From an uncultured Winogradskyella sp. (GTDB taxonomy: Bacteria > Bacteroidota > Bacteroidia > Flavobacteriales > Flavobacteriaceae): a DNA stretch of 64,000 bases. The position numbers and the translations under genes are program-made. Shown piece by piece: positions 43,764-54,459 of the stretch; within the stretch, counting starts at the first letter, position 1, and each line of letters starts with the position of its first letter. The DNA is taken from positions 186,001 through 250,000 of the forward strand of contig NZ_CANMXL010000001.1 in assembly GCF_947501905.1 (NCBI RefSeq), written 5' to 3'. A model generated the notes under the pieces. The model did not search any database. It saw only the letters and a program-made list of their open reading frames with translations, and was not told the DNA's origin.

Positions 43764-44606
43764 TTAGTTGTCGTCAACTTCTTCATCTAGAGTCACTAAC
43801 TCTCCTTTAGTGTTATCTACATCAATTTCAAATGTTATAATATTTGGCATTTTTAATTGTAAATTGGCATAATTACCTGTAAAATTATTATTACCAAGTA
43901 ATAAGGTATTGAGGTTCCCTAATCTAGCTATACTAGATGGTAATTGGCCATAAAAACTATTGTTAGATAGGATTAACTCTTCTAAATTAGACAATTCTCC
44001 AATGTTACTAGGAACTGTTCCAAATAATTTATTATCAAAAACACTTAGAATTTTAAGCTTGTCTAAATTTGAAATTTCAGAAGGTAATTTCCCAGTAAAT
44101 AAATTACTGCTTAAACCTAAATTTTCAATTTTATTTAATTTACCAATAGCACTTGGTATCTCACCTGTAAAACTATTATTATATATCTCTAAAACTTTTA
44201 AGTTTTGCATTTTACCTATCTCTTCGGATAATTCTCCTACAAAATTATTAGAGAATAATTTTAAAGTCTCTAATTGATGTAAGGCAAAAACTTCTGAAGG
44301 TAATTCCCCAACTAAACTATTAAATGATAAATCTAAAACTCTTAAAGTGCTTAGCTCTTTTATACTAGTTGGTAAAGTACCGTTAAGGTTATTGAATGCT
44401 AATTTTAATTCTGTGATTTGCTCCTTTTCTATTGTGACACCGTGCCAAGTAGAAACTGGTTTTGATAAATCCCAAGAGTTTTTCCAATTATCACCATCAG
44501 TGAAATTGTACAAATCTATAAGGGCATCTTTCTGGATTTCAGATATATCTGCATGGGAGAATGCAGTTAATAATAGGCATACTATTAGTGAGTAAAACGT
44601 TTTCAT
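43764..44606 (-). CDS. Secreted leucine-rich-repeat protein
   Basis: The 280-residue protein has a signal peptide (MKTFYSLIVCLLLTAFSHA, 1-19), a cap region containing WKNSWDLSKPVSTWHGVTI, and about eight leucine-rich repeats of 24 residues of the plant-like pattern LxxLxxLxLxxNxFxGxLPSxI (for example IENLGLSSNLFTGKLPSEI). It ends in an acidic tail, LDEEVDDN. No T9SS sorting domain and no lipobox are visible, so it may stay in the periplasm. Such repeats bind proteins or glycans; the partner is unknown. It has its own promoter box and terminator. Confidence 0.85.
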   Translation of the reverse strand: MKTFYSLIVCLLLTAFSHADISEIQKDALIDLYNFTDGDNWKNSWDLSKPVSTWHGVTIEKEQITELKLAFNNLNGTLPTSIKELSTLRVLDLSFNSLVGELPSEVFALHQLETLKLFSNNFVGELSEEIGKMQNLKVLEIYNNSFTGEIPSAIGKLNKIENLGLSSNLFTGKLPSEISNLDKLKILSVFDNKLFGTVPSNIGELSNLEELILSNNSFYGQLPSSIARLGNLNTLLLGNNNFTGNYANLQLKMPNIITFEIDVDNTKGELVTLDEEVDDN

Positions 44607-44645
44607 ATTTGAGCGATTTGGGCGAGGGAACCGTTTTAACTACAT

Positions 44646-44653
44646 CAAATATA
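44646..44653 (-). promoter_or_regulatory. Candidate -7 box of the LRR gene
   Basis: TATATTTG on the minus strand is an exact TAnnTTTG. Transcription would start near 44640, about 34 bases before the ATG at 44606. The -33 region has no TTG at a normal distance. Confidence 0.4.
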
Positions 44654-44736
44654 AATTTTTATTCGATATTACCGATAAAACAAAGTGTTTTTTCGATGAA
44701 ATGCACTATTTAAGAAAATTGCCTATATAAAAAAGA

Positions 44737-44919
44737 TTATTGTTCTATGCTAGATGGGCTAATTTCTTGTACTGAGGTACCATCTGATATGACATGTATT
44801 TGAATAGGATTACAACAGACTTCACAATCTTCAATATAGATTTGCTGGGTTTGAGACACATCTATAAGCATAGAAATTTGCTCCCAACAATACGGACATT
44901 GAAAAAAATGTTCTTCCAT
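44737..44919 (-). CDS. CPXCG-motif cysteine-rich protein
   Basis: The 60-residue protein has two cysteine pairs: FFQCPYCWEQI near the N-terminus and EDCEVCCNPIQI in the second half. Together they probably bind one zinc ion. The spacing and the acidic C-terminus fit the small CPXCG-motif family found in many proteobacteria and Bacteroidetes, whose function is unknown. It starts five bases after the ABC-F gene and is probably co-transcribed with it. Confidence 0.85.
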   Translation of the reverse strand: MEEHFFQCPYCWEQISMLIDVSQTQQIYIEDCEVCCNPIQIHVISDGTSVQEISPSSIEQ

Positions 44920-44924
44920 AATAT

Positions 44925-46835
44925 CTAACTCAAATTATCTATTGCTTCTTGTACCTCTTCCCAATCTTCCATGAGCTGTTCTAGCTTTTTCTTTTTGTTT
45001 TGGTAGGCATCAAAAAAATCAGGATTAGCAGCAGTCTCATCATAATTAGTTGCTAAAGCCATATCATCTTCTTTAACTGATTTTTCTAAGTCATTAATTT
45101 TAGATTCGATATTGCTAAGCTTGTTATTTAAAGATTTTAATTTTTTCTGTTCTTCATAGCTCTGCTTGCTGCTCGTTGTTTTGACTGCTTTAGCTACTAC
45201 TGTTCGTTTTTCTGCTTCTCTTAAATTTTCGAGATTACGTTGGTCTAAGTAATAATCTATATCTCCGAGATATTGCTTTACCTTTTGGTCTTTAAACTCA
45301 TAAACTGTTTCTGTTAATCCTTGCAAAAAGTCTCTATCATGAGACACCAAAATCAGCGTGCCTTCAAATTTTTTCAACGCATCTTTAAGTACATTTTTTG
45401 ATTTAATATCTAAGTGATTGGTTGGCTCATCCATGATAAGCACATTTAAAGGCTGTAACAAAAGTTTTGCAAGTGCCAATCTATTTCGCTCTCCTCCAGA
45501 TAAAACTCTGACATACTTATCTACCTCTTCACCTCTAAATAAAAAAGAACCTAAAATATCTCTAACTTTGCTCCGATTGGTTTCATTTGCAGCATCAATC
45601 ATGGTATCTAAAACCGTTTTGCTACCATCAAGATATTCAGCTTGATTTTGAGCAAAATATCCAATTTGCACATTGTGTCCTAAGGCTAAATCTCCTTGAT
45701 GTTTAATCTCACCTACTATGATTTTTGCTAATGTTGACTTTCCTTGACCATTCTGTCCCACAAATGCTGTTTTTGTATCTCTAGGAATAGTCATACTCAC
45801 ATTATGTAGTACTTGTAAATCGCCATAATGTTTTGAGACATCTTCAATCTCAACAACAACCTTTCCTGGTGTTACAGAAATAGGAAAGTTCAAAGTCATA
45901 ACTGCATTATCCTCTTCATCAACCTCAATACGATCCATACGTTCTAACTTTTTAATGAGCGATTGTGCCATTGTTGCTTTTGATGCTTTTGCTCGGAATT
46001 TCTCTATCAGTTTTTCGGTTTGCTGAATTTGTTTTTCTTGATTTTTTTGTGTGGCTAATTGCTGCGTTTTTATTTCTTGACGCAATGCCAAAAACTTAGT
46101 ATATGGTTTGTTATAATCGTAGATACGTCCTAAAGAAATTTCGATAGTACGATTGGTAACATTATCTAAAAACATTTTATCATGCGATACAATGACAACA
46201 GCACCTGGATAATTTTTCAAAAAGCTTTCTAACCAAATAATAGATTCTATATCCAAGTGGTTTGTTGGCTCATCGAGTAATAACAAATCATTATTTTGAA
46301 GTAACAACTTTGCCAGCTCAATACGCATACGCCAACCTCCAGAAAATGTATCGGTGAGTTTATTAAAATCTTCACGTTTAAAACCTAAACCTTGAAGTAT
46401 TTTTTCAGTTTCACCTTGATAATTATAACCGCCTAAAATTTCGTACTGATGCTGAATTTCGTTTAAGTCTATCATTAATTGATTATAAGACTCACTTTCA
46501 TAATCAGTACGTTCTGCCAATTGTGTATTTATGTCTTCGAGTTGCTTCTCTAAAGTTTTAATTTCTTTAAATGCTTCATAAGATTCCTCAAGTACTGTTT
46601 TTCCAAAATCAAAATCTATATCTTGTTTTAAGAAACCAATCTTTAAATCTTTATCCGCTGCAATCTGACCTGTATCAGCTTCTTGCTCTTTTGATAAGAT
46701 TCTAAGCATGGTAGACTTACCAGCTCCGTTTTTTCCGATAAGGCCTATTCTGTCGCCATTACCTAATTTAAAGGTAATATCTTCAAAAAGATATTCGCCT
46801 TGAAATGATATGGAAAGGTTATGTATATTAAGCAT
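44925..46835 (-). CDS. ABC-F family ATPase (ribosome-associated)
   Basis: The 636-residue protein has two ABC ATPase domains in one chain and no membrane helices: Walker A GKNGAGKST and GQNGQGKST, signatures FSGGWRMR and LSGGERNR, and Walker B LLLLDEPTNHLD and VLIMDEPTNHLD. A charged linker lies between the domains, and a coiled-coil C-terminus (about 540-636) follows. This is the ABC-F layout, whose members act on the ribosome, either in translation quality control (like EttA or Uup) or in antibiotic protection. The C-terminal coiled coil resembles the Uup group. The subgroup cannot be settled by eye. Confidence 0.9.
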   Translation of the reverse strand: MLNIHNLSISFQGEYLFEDITFKLGNGDRIGLIGKNGAGKSTMLRILSKEQEADTGQIAADKDLKIGFLKQDIDFDFGKTVLEESYEAFKEIKTLEKQLEDINTQLAERTDYESESYNQLMIDLNEIQHQYEILGGYNYQGETEKILQGLGFKREDFNKLTDTFSGGWRMRIELAKLLLQNNDLLLLDEPTNHLDIESIIWLESFLKNYPGAVVIVSHDKMFLDNVTNRTIEISLGRIYDYNKPYTKFLALRQEIKTQQLATQKNQEKQIQQTEKLIEKFRAKASKATMAQSLIKKLERMDRIEVDEEDNAVMTLNFPISVTPGKVVVEIEDVSKHYGDLQVLHNVSMTIPRDTKTAFVGQNGQGKSTLAKIIVGEIKHQGDLALGHNVQIGYFAQNQAEYLDGSKTVLDTMIDAANETNRSKVRDILGSFLFRGEEVDKYVRVLSGGERNRLALAKLLLQPLNVLIMDEPTNHLDIKSKNVLKDALKKFEGTLILVSHDRDFLQGLTETVYEFKDQKVKQYLGDIDYYLDQRNLENLREAEKRTVVAKAVKTTSSKQSYEEQKKLKSLNNKLSNIESKINDLEKSVKEDDMALATNYDETAANPDFFDAYQNKKKKLEQLMEDWEEVQEAIDNLS

Positions 46836-46901
46836 AGATTTTTAGTATAATACAATTACAACAAACATTACAATTGCTACAATGCTACATCCGTAAAAAA
46901 C

Positions 46902-46909
46902 TATCTTTG
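46902..46909 (+). promoter_or_regulatory. Candidate -7 box of the DUF983 gene
   Basis: TATCTTTG is an exact TAnnTTTG followed by CA. Transcription would start near 46915, about 33 bases before the ATG at 46948. TTG at 874-876 of the same kilobase is 25 bases upstream, slightly too far for a normal -33 element. Confidence 0.45.
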
Positions 46910-46947
46910 CATTGTATTAAAAAACGCAAAAGTAAAGGTTTTTAGCT

Positions 46948-47331
46948 ATGATTAGAAAAGGAATGAAACTTTATAGTATTTTGTTTGGTGCTTGCCCAAA
47001 ATGTCATCAAGAATCTATGTATGTAGAAAAGAATCCCTATATGATTTCTGAAACTCTAAAAATACATGACAACTGTTCTCATTGTCATACAAAATACCGT
47101 ATGGAGCCTTCATTTTTTTATGGTTCAATGTATGTGAGTTATGGTGTTGGAATTGCTTTTGCAGTAGTTGCATTTTTAATTAGCTATGTGTTGTTAGAAA
47201 CTTCTCTTCTCGCAGCATTTATTGCTATAGTGCTAACTCTAATCGGTTTTATGCCTATAATCATGCGCATATCTCGTAATATTTGGATTAATCTGTTTAT
47301 GAGTTATGACAAATCTTTTGTAAAAAAGTAG
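46948..47331 (+). CDS. DUF983 family membrane protein
   Basis: The 127-residue protein has a zinc-ribbon-like N-terminus with two Cys pairs (GACPKCHQES and NCSHCHTKYR) and two membrane helices (about 62-82 and 86-106). The motif MEPSFFYGSMYVSYG between them is typical of the family. The function of DUF983 proteins is not known. The gene is alone on the plus strand and converges on the FAD oxidoreductase gene. Confidence 0.85.
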   Translation: MIRKGMKLYSILFGACPKCHQESMYVEKNPYMISETLKIHDNCSHCHTKYRMEPSFFYGSMYVSYGVGIAFAVVAFLISYVLLETSLLAAFIAIVLTLIGFMPIIMRISRNIWINLFMSYDKSFVKK

Positions 47332-47340
47332 TTTGACTAA

Positions 47341-48387
47341 CTAGTTTTCAAAACGATTAATATCTATCTCGGTATCCAATTCTATATTTTTTTCAATAAA
47401 ATTGAAAAGCTTCTGAGCTACATAAGGTCCAATCATGACACCACGAGAACCGAGGCCATTTAAAACATATAAATTATCATGTTCTGGATGCACGCCAACC
47501 AAAGGTCTTCTGTCTCCGGTTGTTGGTCTTATTCCTGCACTATGATCAATAACTTCAAAATCGCAGGTTATAAAGGTCTTTAATTTTGAAATTAATTCTT
47601 CTTTTGCGTTTTCAGTAGGTGTATTGGTTTTGTCTGTCCATTCATAAGTAGCGCCTACTTTATACAAATCGTCTCCTATAGAAACAATAAATACTGATGA
47701 CTTCAATGCGCTATCTAACTTTAAATCTGGTGCTTTAATGGTTAAGACTTCTCCTTTTGTTCCATTTAATGGTATATGATTAAAATACGGGTTTTGCTTG
47801 ACTCCAAAACCTTCTGCAAAAATGATATGTTTTGCGATAATACTTTTATACGATACATCACTGTCACCTATATTCAATTTGTCATAATGAAATCGTTCTT
47901 CACGCATACTATCTTTTGAGCTTAAGTCTTTTTTATATGCAGAAATAAGATGCTTCGTGTCAACACGCCCAGCATGAAGCACTTCTCCTAATCCAAAAGG
48001 GGCATCTATATATTTGTTGTTGTTTTGCTTTATATCTGTTGATAAAAACGGTTCTAATGAAGGTTTATCTGATGCGGTAAACCAAAGATTTTGCTCTTCA
48101 ATAGAATTGAAACGTCTAAAAATTGAATGTTGATAATCTACTTTTACATTTAATTCATTTTCAATTTTAGCGTAAGAAGGTAATGCGATATCTAATTGCA
48201 CTTGTGCTTTCCATACCTCAGAAAAACGTTTTAAAATTACTGGATTATATAACCCAGCCGCAACTATTGAAGACTGTTGAGATGCATCGTCAAACACCAT
48301 AAATGTTTTGTTATTTGCCTTAAGAACTTCACAAAACGAAATACTTGCCAAACCGCAACCAATAACTATAAAGTCTACCTTTTTCAT
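47341..48387 (-). CDS. FAD-dependent oxidoreductase (DAO family)
   Basis: About 348 residues from the ATG at 48387 (MKKVDFIVIGCGLASISF); a reading from 48420 adds 11 residues and is less likely, as the dinucleotide-binding strand normally begins at the N-terminus. The VIGCGLASIS motif binds FAD. Near the C-terminus GIRPTTGDRRPLVGVHPEHDNLYVLNGLGSRGVMIGP is the usual DAO signature. The enzyme is likely to oxidise an amine or amino acid in the cytoplasm, using oxygen or another acceptor. The substrate cannot be read from the sequence. Confidence 0.88.
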   Translation of the reverse strand: MKKVDFIVIGCGLASISFCEVLKANNKTFMVFDDASQQSSIVAAGLYNPVILKRFSEVWKAQVQLDIALPSYAKIENELNVKVDYQHSIFRRFNSIEEQNLWFTASDKPSLEPFLSTDIKQNNNKYIDAPFGLGEVLHAGRVDTKHLISAYKKDLSSKDSMREERFHYDKLNIGDSDVSYKSIIAKHIIFAEGFGVKQNPYFNHIPLNGTKGEVLTIKAPDLKLDSALKSSVFIVSIGDDLYKVGATYEWTDKTNTPTENAKEELISKLKTFITCDFEVIDHSAGIRPTTGDRRPLVGVHPEHDNLYVLNGLGSRGVMIGPYVAQKLFNFIEKNIELDTEIDINRFEN

Positions 48388-48443
48388 TTGGACAAAACTA
48401 CAAAAAAGGTCTTGACTCATATCAACATGAGAGATTTATATGC

Positions 48444-48474
48444 AATAAAAAACGCCCACTTTTCAGTGAGCGTT
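48444..48474 (-). terminator. Terminator of the gldKLMN operon
   Basis: On the minus strand AACGCTCACT, loop GAAA and AGTGGGCGTT (one G-T pair) form a 10-bp stem (48474-48451), followed by TTTTTTATT. It lies 22 bases past the gldN stop codon. Confidence 0.8.
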
Positions 48475-48495
48475 AGTTTTATTAGAATAGTAGAA

Positions 48496-49395
48496 TTAAT
48501 AATTCCACATGTCTTGTTCAAAGTTTCTAATCTTATCCTTTATACGTTGCGATTCTAAGAGTTGCATTAAGGCATTATCCTTAACGTAATCTTTGACTTC
48601 GCGATCGCCATAAACGTTTTCTTCTTTATACATATAGCCATTATAACGCCTAGAATTTAAAATGTGATCAAAGGATATAGGCATGGCGCTATTTTTATTA
48701 TTGAATGCTTTAGCCTCATGTAAAATACCTCTTGCCTCTGGATAAAATACCCAAAATAATGGAATAGGCTCTTTATTTGCTTCGTCATCCGAATCAATAA
48801 AATTTACATCCGGTGCGGCAGGGCCGATACCTAAAAGACGGAATTTCATTTCGCCTTGACGCTTATCAAAATACCAAAGCCCTTTTACTAAGTACGCTTT
48901 AATATCATAAGCCTCAATATCACGTTGAATGATATATTCAGGGTCAACATAACCATCTGCATTGAACTGGTCAAAACCGATATCTAAAGTATCAATTTTT
49001 TGCATGGATTGTTGTAATTCCTCAAATGTACGTTCTTGAGAAAAATAAGAATCTGCATATACTTTAGGAATGTCTCCAGATTTAACTGCTTTCCACAATA
49101 CATGGAATAACGAGCGACGGTCTGGACCAATATTATTGGTATCTACAGGATAGTATAACGGAAAGTTAACACGCTCATCTAAAACCACTTTTTCCCAAGT
49201 CATTTTAGAGTACAAACGGTCTCTATCGTCTACATAACCATATTCCAAAGGTTCGTCGTTATCTAAAAGCAACTGCTCTTCAGTTTTTACACCAATTTCT
49301 TCTGGAATCTTTGCATTAAGGATATTTGCTTGTGCAAACATACCATTGATGGTAATGATACCAAGACCGGTTAATAATAATTGCTTTAATTTCAT
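48496..49395 (-). CDS. gldN: Gliding motility protein GldN (T9SS component)
   Basis: The 299-residue protein has a signal peptide (about 1-21, ending GMFAQ) and the GldN features KMTWEKVVLDERVNFPLYYP and GIGPAAPDVNFIDSD. GldN acts in the periplasm with GldK as part of the ring that surrounds the type IX secretion machine and is needed for export and gliding in Flavobacterium. It is the last gene of gldK-gldL-gldM-gldN and is followed by a strong terminator. Confidence 0.95.
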   Translation of the reverse strand: MKLKQLLLTGLGIITINGMFAQANILNAKIPEEIGVKTEEQLLLDNDEPLEYGYVDDRDRLYSKMTWEKVVLDERVNFPLYYPVDTNNIGPDRRSLFHVLWKAVKSGDIPKVYADSYFSQERTFEELQQSMQKIDTLDIGFDQFNADGYVDPEYIIQRDIEAYDIKAYLVKGLWYFDKRQGEMKFRLLGIGPAAPDVNFIDSDDEANKEPIPLFWVFYPEARGILHEAKAFNNKNSAMPISFDHILNSRRYNGYMYKEENVYGDREVKDYVKDNALMQLLESQRIKDKIRNFEQDMWNY

Positions 49396-49454
49396 TTTAA
49401 ATCTGTTTTAAACGTTTGAGGCTATTTTTAAAACGTGTCTAGCTTCAATATATT

Positions 49455-51026
<1,572 letters not shown>

Positions 51027-51070
51027 AATTAGTTTTTTGGTTAATTAAATATGTTATACTTAAAAACTAA

Positions 51071-51700
51071 TTAGTTCTTGTTCATTGCAGACAGCATACC
51101 ACCATAAACTCCATTTAATGAAGATAAGTTAGATGCTAATGATTGCATTTGCTCTTTAAGCTTAGTCGCGTTCTCAACAGCTTCTTCGTTGATAGCTGCT
51201 TGACGATTTGCGCTTTCCATTTGTACTTTATACAGACTGTTTAATGATTCCATTTGTGCTGCTGCTAAAGACATTTCTTCGCTATATTTCTTTTGAGCTT
51301 GTAAAGAATCTACCGTTGGGCTAAGATTTTTAGCTGCTCCTTCGAAGTTTTTAATGCTGTTTCCTAGACTAGACATTAACTCTCCATCAATTTTTGCTTC
51401 TTTAAGAAGGCCATCTAATTTTTTAGATAAAATACCTTCAGCATCTTTAGGTTCTTCTTTACCTTTTTTCTTAGATGCGCCACCTTCTAACTCAGGGTAA
51501 ACTAATGACCAATCTAAATCGTCTTCTTGCTTCTCAAAGGCTGACCAAGCAAATACTCCTGCTTCTACAATCATACCAATTGTTAATAGAAGACCACCAT
51601 AAGGCCAGTTTTGAATTTTGAATAGTGCACCAACAATTACTACTGCTGCTCCCATTCCGTATATGAAATTTGTTACCGTAAGTTTTCCTTTTTGTGCCAT
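51071..51700 (-). CDS. gldL: Gliding motility protein GldL (T9SS motor subunit)
   Basis: About 209 residues from the ATG at 51700 (MAQKGKLTVTNFIYGMG), which matches the family's usual N-terminus; a reading from 51742 adds 14 residues and is unlikely. Two membrane helices (about 14-32 and 38-58) are followed by a long cytoplasmic helical part. The acidic residue in the second helix region (IGMIVEAGVF) corresponds to the glutamate thought to carry protons through the motor. GldL forms a pentamer around two GldM helices. Confidence 0.96.
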   Translation of the reverse strand: MAQKGKLTVTNFIYGMGAAVVIVGALFKIQNWPYGGLLLTIGMIVEAGVFAWSAFEKQEDDLDWSLVYPELEGGASKKKGKEEPKDAEGILSKKLDGLLKEAKIDGELMSSLGNSIKNFEGAAKNLSPTVDSLQAQKKYSEEMSLAAAQMESLNSLYKVQMESANRQAAINEEAVENATKLKEQMQSLASNLSSLNGVYGGMLSAMNKN

Positions 51701-51773
51701 AATTTTAGTTTTTAGTAGTTGGGGGCTTAGGACGCCCAACATGTAGGTTATTGTTTTAGTTTATAGTTTAGTT

Positions 51774-53126
51774 TTAATTATTCTTTGCATTTAAAGTTTT
51801 ATCAGTACCCATATAATCTTGTACTGTTCTAAAACCGATGTAGCTTCGTGCAGAATCTGCATATTCGTAATCTCTTGAACTTACTTGCAAGTAATATGCA
51901 ACATCTTTCCAAGAACCACCTCTAACTACTTTACGCTGGTTGTTTTTATCGTTAACACTTGGGCTGATACTTGACATAAATTCGTAAGAAGAAGTTGAGT
52001 ATGAACTGTTAACCCATTCTGACACATTACCTGCCATATTATAAAGGTTAAAGTCATTTGGCTCATATGCATCTGCTTCTACAGTATATAATGCTTGATC
52101 AGCAGCATAATCACCTCTTAATGGTTTAAAGTTTGCCATAAAACAACCTCTATCATTAAGTGTATAATTATTACCCCAAGGGAAAGTAGCACCTTGTAAT
52201 CCACCACGAGCAGCATATTCCCATTCTGCTTCATTTGGTAATCTATAAATGTTTACTGGTTGCTTTTTCTTGCTAGCTTGATACTTGTTATGATAAATAG
52301 TTCTCCATCTGCAAAATGCTTTTGCTTGATCCCAAGACACGCCAACTACAGGATAGTCTCCGTAAGCATCATGCCAAAAGTAATCGTTATGCATTGGCTC
52401 ATTATATGAGTATGCAAAATCACGAATCCATACTGTTGTGTCTGGATATATCATAATTTCTTTTTGCTCAACAACATCAGAACGCTTAAGAGTACGGTCT
52501 TTTGCTGCAGCTTGGATATCCATTTCTGAATACTTGAAAATGAATTGAGACACATCCCAAGAGCGTTGTCCATTATAAGACTCTTCTAATGGTAAATACA
52601 TCCCATCCATAACTTCAGCATATAACTCGTCTGGATAATCTTCTGTATCTAAATGTAAATCTACATCGTAGTTTAATTCTCGTTGCTCATTACCATAAGT
52701 ATTAATCATATACTTTTGATAAGCATTAAGATTACTGGTATCTGCATCTTTATATGCAAATTCTCCAATATCATTATTACCAGGCGTCTTACCTTCTAAG
52801 TCTGCCATTTCGGCAAGCTTTTCTCTAATGATTTGATTTCTAACATCTTCTACAAATTGTCTGTACTCACTATTTGTGATTTCAGTTTCATCCATATAAA
52901 ATGCTGGAACAGTAGCTGTCTTTGTAGGTGTGTCCTGCATACCTGCTAAATCATCATCTGATTTACCCATAATAAATGCGCCACCAGGAATTAACGTCAT
53001 TCCGTAAGGCTTTTCGGGGTGCCATTTTTTACCTTTTGCGCCGACAACTTGTCCGCGGTCTCCAGAGTTACAGCTTACCATAAAAGCCAACACTGTGATT
53101 AGTAAAACAAGCTTATTAATTTTCAT
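51774..53126 (-). CDS. gldK: Gliding motility lipoprotein GldK (T9SS component)
   Basis: The 450-residue protein has a lipoprotein signal with Cys19 in FMVSCNSG and a formylglycine-generating-enzyme-like (SUMF1/FGE) domain: GGAFIMGKSD, DETEITNSEYRQFV, PVVGVSWDQAKAFCRW, RLPNEAEWEYAARGG, NVSEWVNSS and KVVRGGSWKD. In GldK this fold is structural and not known to modify sulfatases. GldK forms an outer-membrane-linked periplasmic ring with GldN. It heads the operon, 37 bases past a good promoter. Confidence 0.97.
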   Translation of the reverse strand: MKINKLVLLITVLAFMVSCNSGDRGQVVGAKGKKWHPEKPYGMTLIPGGAFIMGKSDDDLAGMQDTPTKTATVPAFYMDETEITNSEYRQFVEDVRNQIIREKLAEMADLEGKTPGNNDIGEFAYKDADTSNLNAYQKYMINTYGNEQRELNYDVDLHLDTEDYPDELYAEVMDGMYLPLEESYNGQRSWDVSQFIFKYSEMDIQAAAKDRTLKRSDVVEQKEIMIYPDTTVWIRDFAYSYNEPMHNDYFWHDAYGDYPVVGVSWDQAKAFCRWRTIYHNKYQASKKKQPVNIYRLPNEAEWEYAARGGLQGATFPWGNNYTLNDRGCFMANFKPLRGDYAADQALYTVEADAYEPNDFNLYNMAGNVSEWVNSSYSTSSYEFMSSISPSVNDKNNQRKVVRGGSWKDVAYYLQVSSRDYEYADSARSYIGFRTVQDYMGTDKTLNAKNN

Positions 53127-53168
53127 AAAAACTATAGGTTAAATTAGTATCCTTAAATTTTGAGATGG

Positions 53169-53199
53169 TAAACATATTTCAATTAATCGGAAAAAACAA
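53169..53199 (-). promoter_or_regulatory. Promoter of the gldKLMN operon
   Basis: On the minus strand TTG (53199-53197), a 20-base spacer and TATGTTTA (53176-53169) fit the flavobacterial consensus TTG-N17-23-TAnnTTTG except for the last base. Transcription would start near 53163, about 37 bases before the gldK ATG. Confidence 0.5.
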
Positions 53200-53286
53200 C
53201 TTTTTTTCGATTTTTTTTGCATTTCGTCCTTGTAAAAGTGCATTTCATCGATAAAAACTCCTTTAAACATCGACGAACTGCGTTTT

Positions 53287-54453
53287 TTAGAAGTTATTCT
53301 TCCTATACGCCTTATACCATCTTTCCGGTATCTTACCTTCTGTTGCAGCCACGTAATCTTCGTGGGTGCATGGTAATAACGTATGCTTTTTTAATTTATT
53401 ATTAAGATTTGCTAAAAAAGGAATCTCTATCCACCAACGTCCAGTCTTTATACTTTTGAAGAATATAAGTTCTTCATTTTCAATAAGAACATTGTATTTT
53501 AGATAGTTATTAGCATTAGTAAAGTCATCATCCTTAACTCTGCAATTTACACCTTCAATAAAATACCATATAATCTGCGCCAATAACATTGCAGTTATAG
53601 TATCTTTTGGTGTATAATGGTACTCGTAAATGCCAAATGAAGATACCTTATTACTAATGCCTGCATAACGTGTAATGGCGCAAATTTCTTTTCCGTCTAA
53701 ACCGTTAGGTGTAAATTTAAGGCGCTCTCCTACTTCTGCAGCACGAACGGATTTTAAATCTACTGTAACAATATGCGCATCACGCATCACAGGTTCTACA
53801 CTATTTATATTATTAGAAACTTCACCTAATCGATATGCTTCAAAATATAAGCGCTCCATTAAGTCTATTTCTTCTTGAGAATTGAAATAGGTCTGATAAC
53901 CAATCGTTGAGTAATTAAATAAGTTATAAGGTTCTTCTAATATGATTTTACCAAAGTAGCTATTGTTTTTTATGGGTAATGATGTGTCGCCTAAATCAAA
54001 ATTAGTATCTACATTAACAATATTAACCATAGGCTGAAGATTGTCGTAAGCTCTATAATTGGCATAGGTTAAATCTTGACTACCTCCTATTATAATAGGT
54101 ATGATTTTTTTTTCTACTAATAACTCTACCGTAGTACGCAAAGCAAAGTAACTATCTTCTGCAGACTCTCCAGGTTCTATATCGCCTAAATCTGCAATAA
54201 TTGTATGCCAGTTTCCTGGAAATAAACTGTAAAGTGTTTTACGAACATCATCGAAGTTAAGTTCTGCTCCGATATAATTAACATCATTTCTATTTTCCTT
54301 AACACCAATTATAGCAATTTGTACTTCGTCTAAATCTGGCATACCATATTGCTCAGAATGTATTTTGAATTTTCTACCTAATGTTTGCTGTGATAATAAT
54401 TCGTTATGGGCTAAAACTGAATCTGAAACTGGAGATAGAAAATTAAAATTCAT
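53287..54453 (-). CDS. Arginase-fold protein with degraded metal site
   Basis: The 388-residue protein follows the arginase/formimidoylglutamase fold: IIPIIIGGSQDLTYANYRAYD corresponds to the GGDHS block, NVDTNFDLGD to DAHxD, and HIVTVDLKSVRAAE to SxDxDxxDP. The metal-binding residues are changed at three of six positions: the first His is Gln, the second His is Asn, and the last Asp is Lys. A two-manganese active site cannot be built, so it is probably a pseudoenzyme. It lies upstream of gldKLMN and three to six bases after topA. Relatives next to gld genes in Flavobacteriia suggest a conserved but unknown role; this is from memory, not a search. Confidence 0.75.
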   Translation of the reverse strand: MNFNFLSPVSDSVLAHNELLSQQTLGRKFKIHSEQYGMPDLDEVQIAIIGVKENRNDVNYIGAELNFDDVRKTLYSLFPGNWHTIIADLGDIEPGESAEDSYFALRTTVELLVEKKIIPIIIGGSQDLTYANYRAYDNLQPMVNIVNVDTNFDLGDTSLPIKNNSYFGKIILEEPYNLFNYSTIGYQTYFNSQEEIDLMERLYFEAYRLGEVSNNINSVEPVMRDAHIVTVDLKSVRAAEVGERLKFTPNGLDGKEICAITRYAGISNKVSSFGIYEYHYTPKDTITAMLLAQIIWYFIEGVNCRVKDDDFTNANNYLKYNVLIENEELIFFKSIKTGRWWIEIPFLANLNNKLKKHTLLPCTHEDYVAATEGKIPERWYKAYRKNNF

Positions 54454-54459
54454 GAAGTT

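Noticed and set aside
53217..53405. Plus-strand 62-residue frame running from the gldK upstream region into the arginase-fold gene
   Set aside because: It overlaps a solid gene on the other strand and covers the gldK promoter spacer; no sign of coding pressure.
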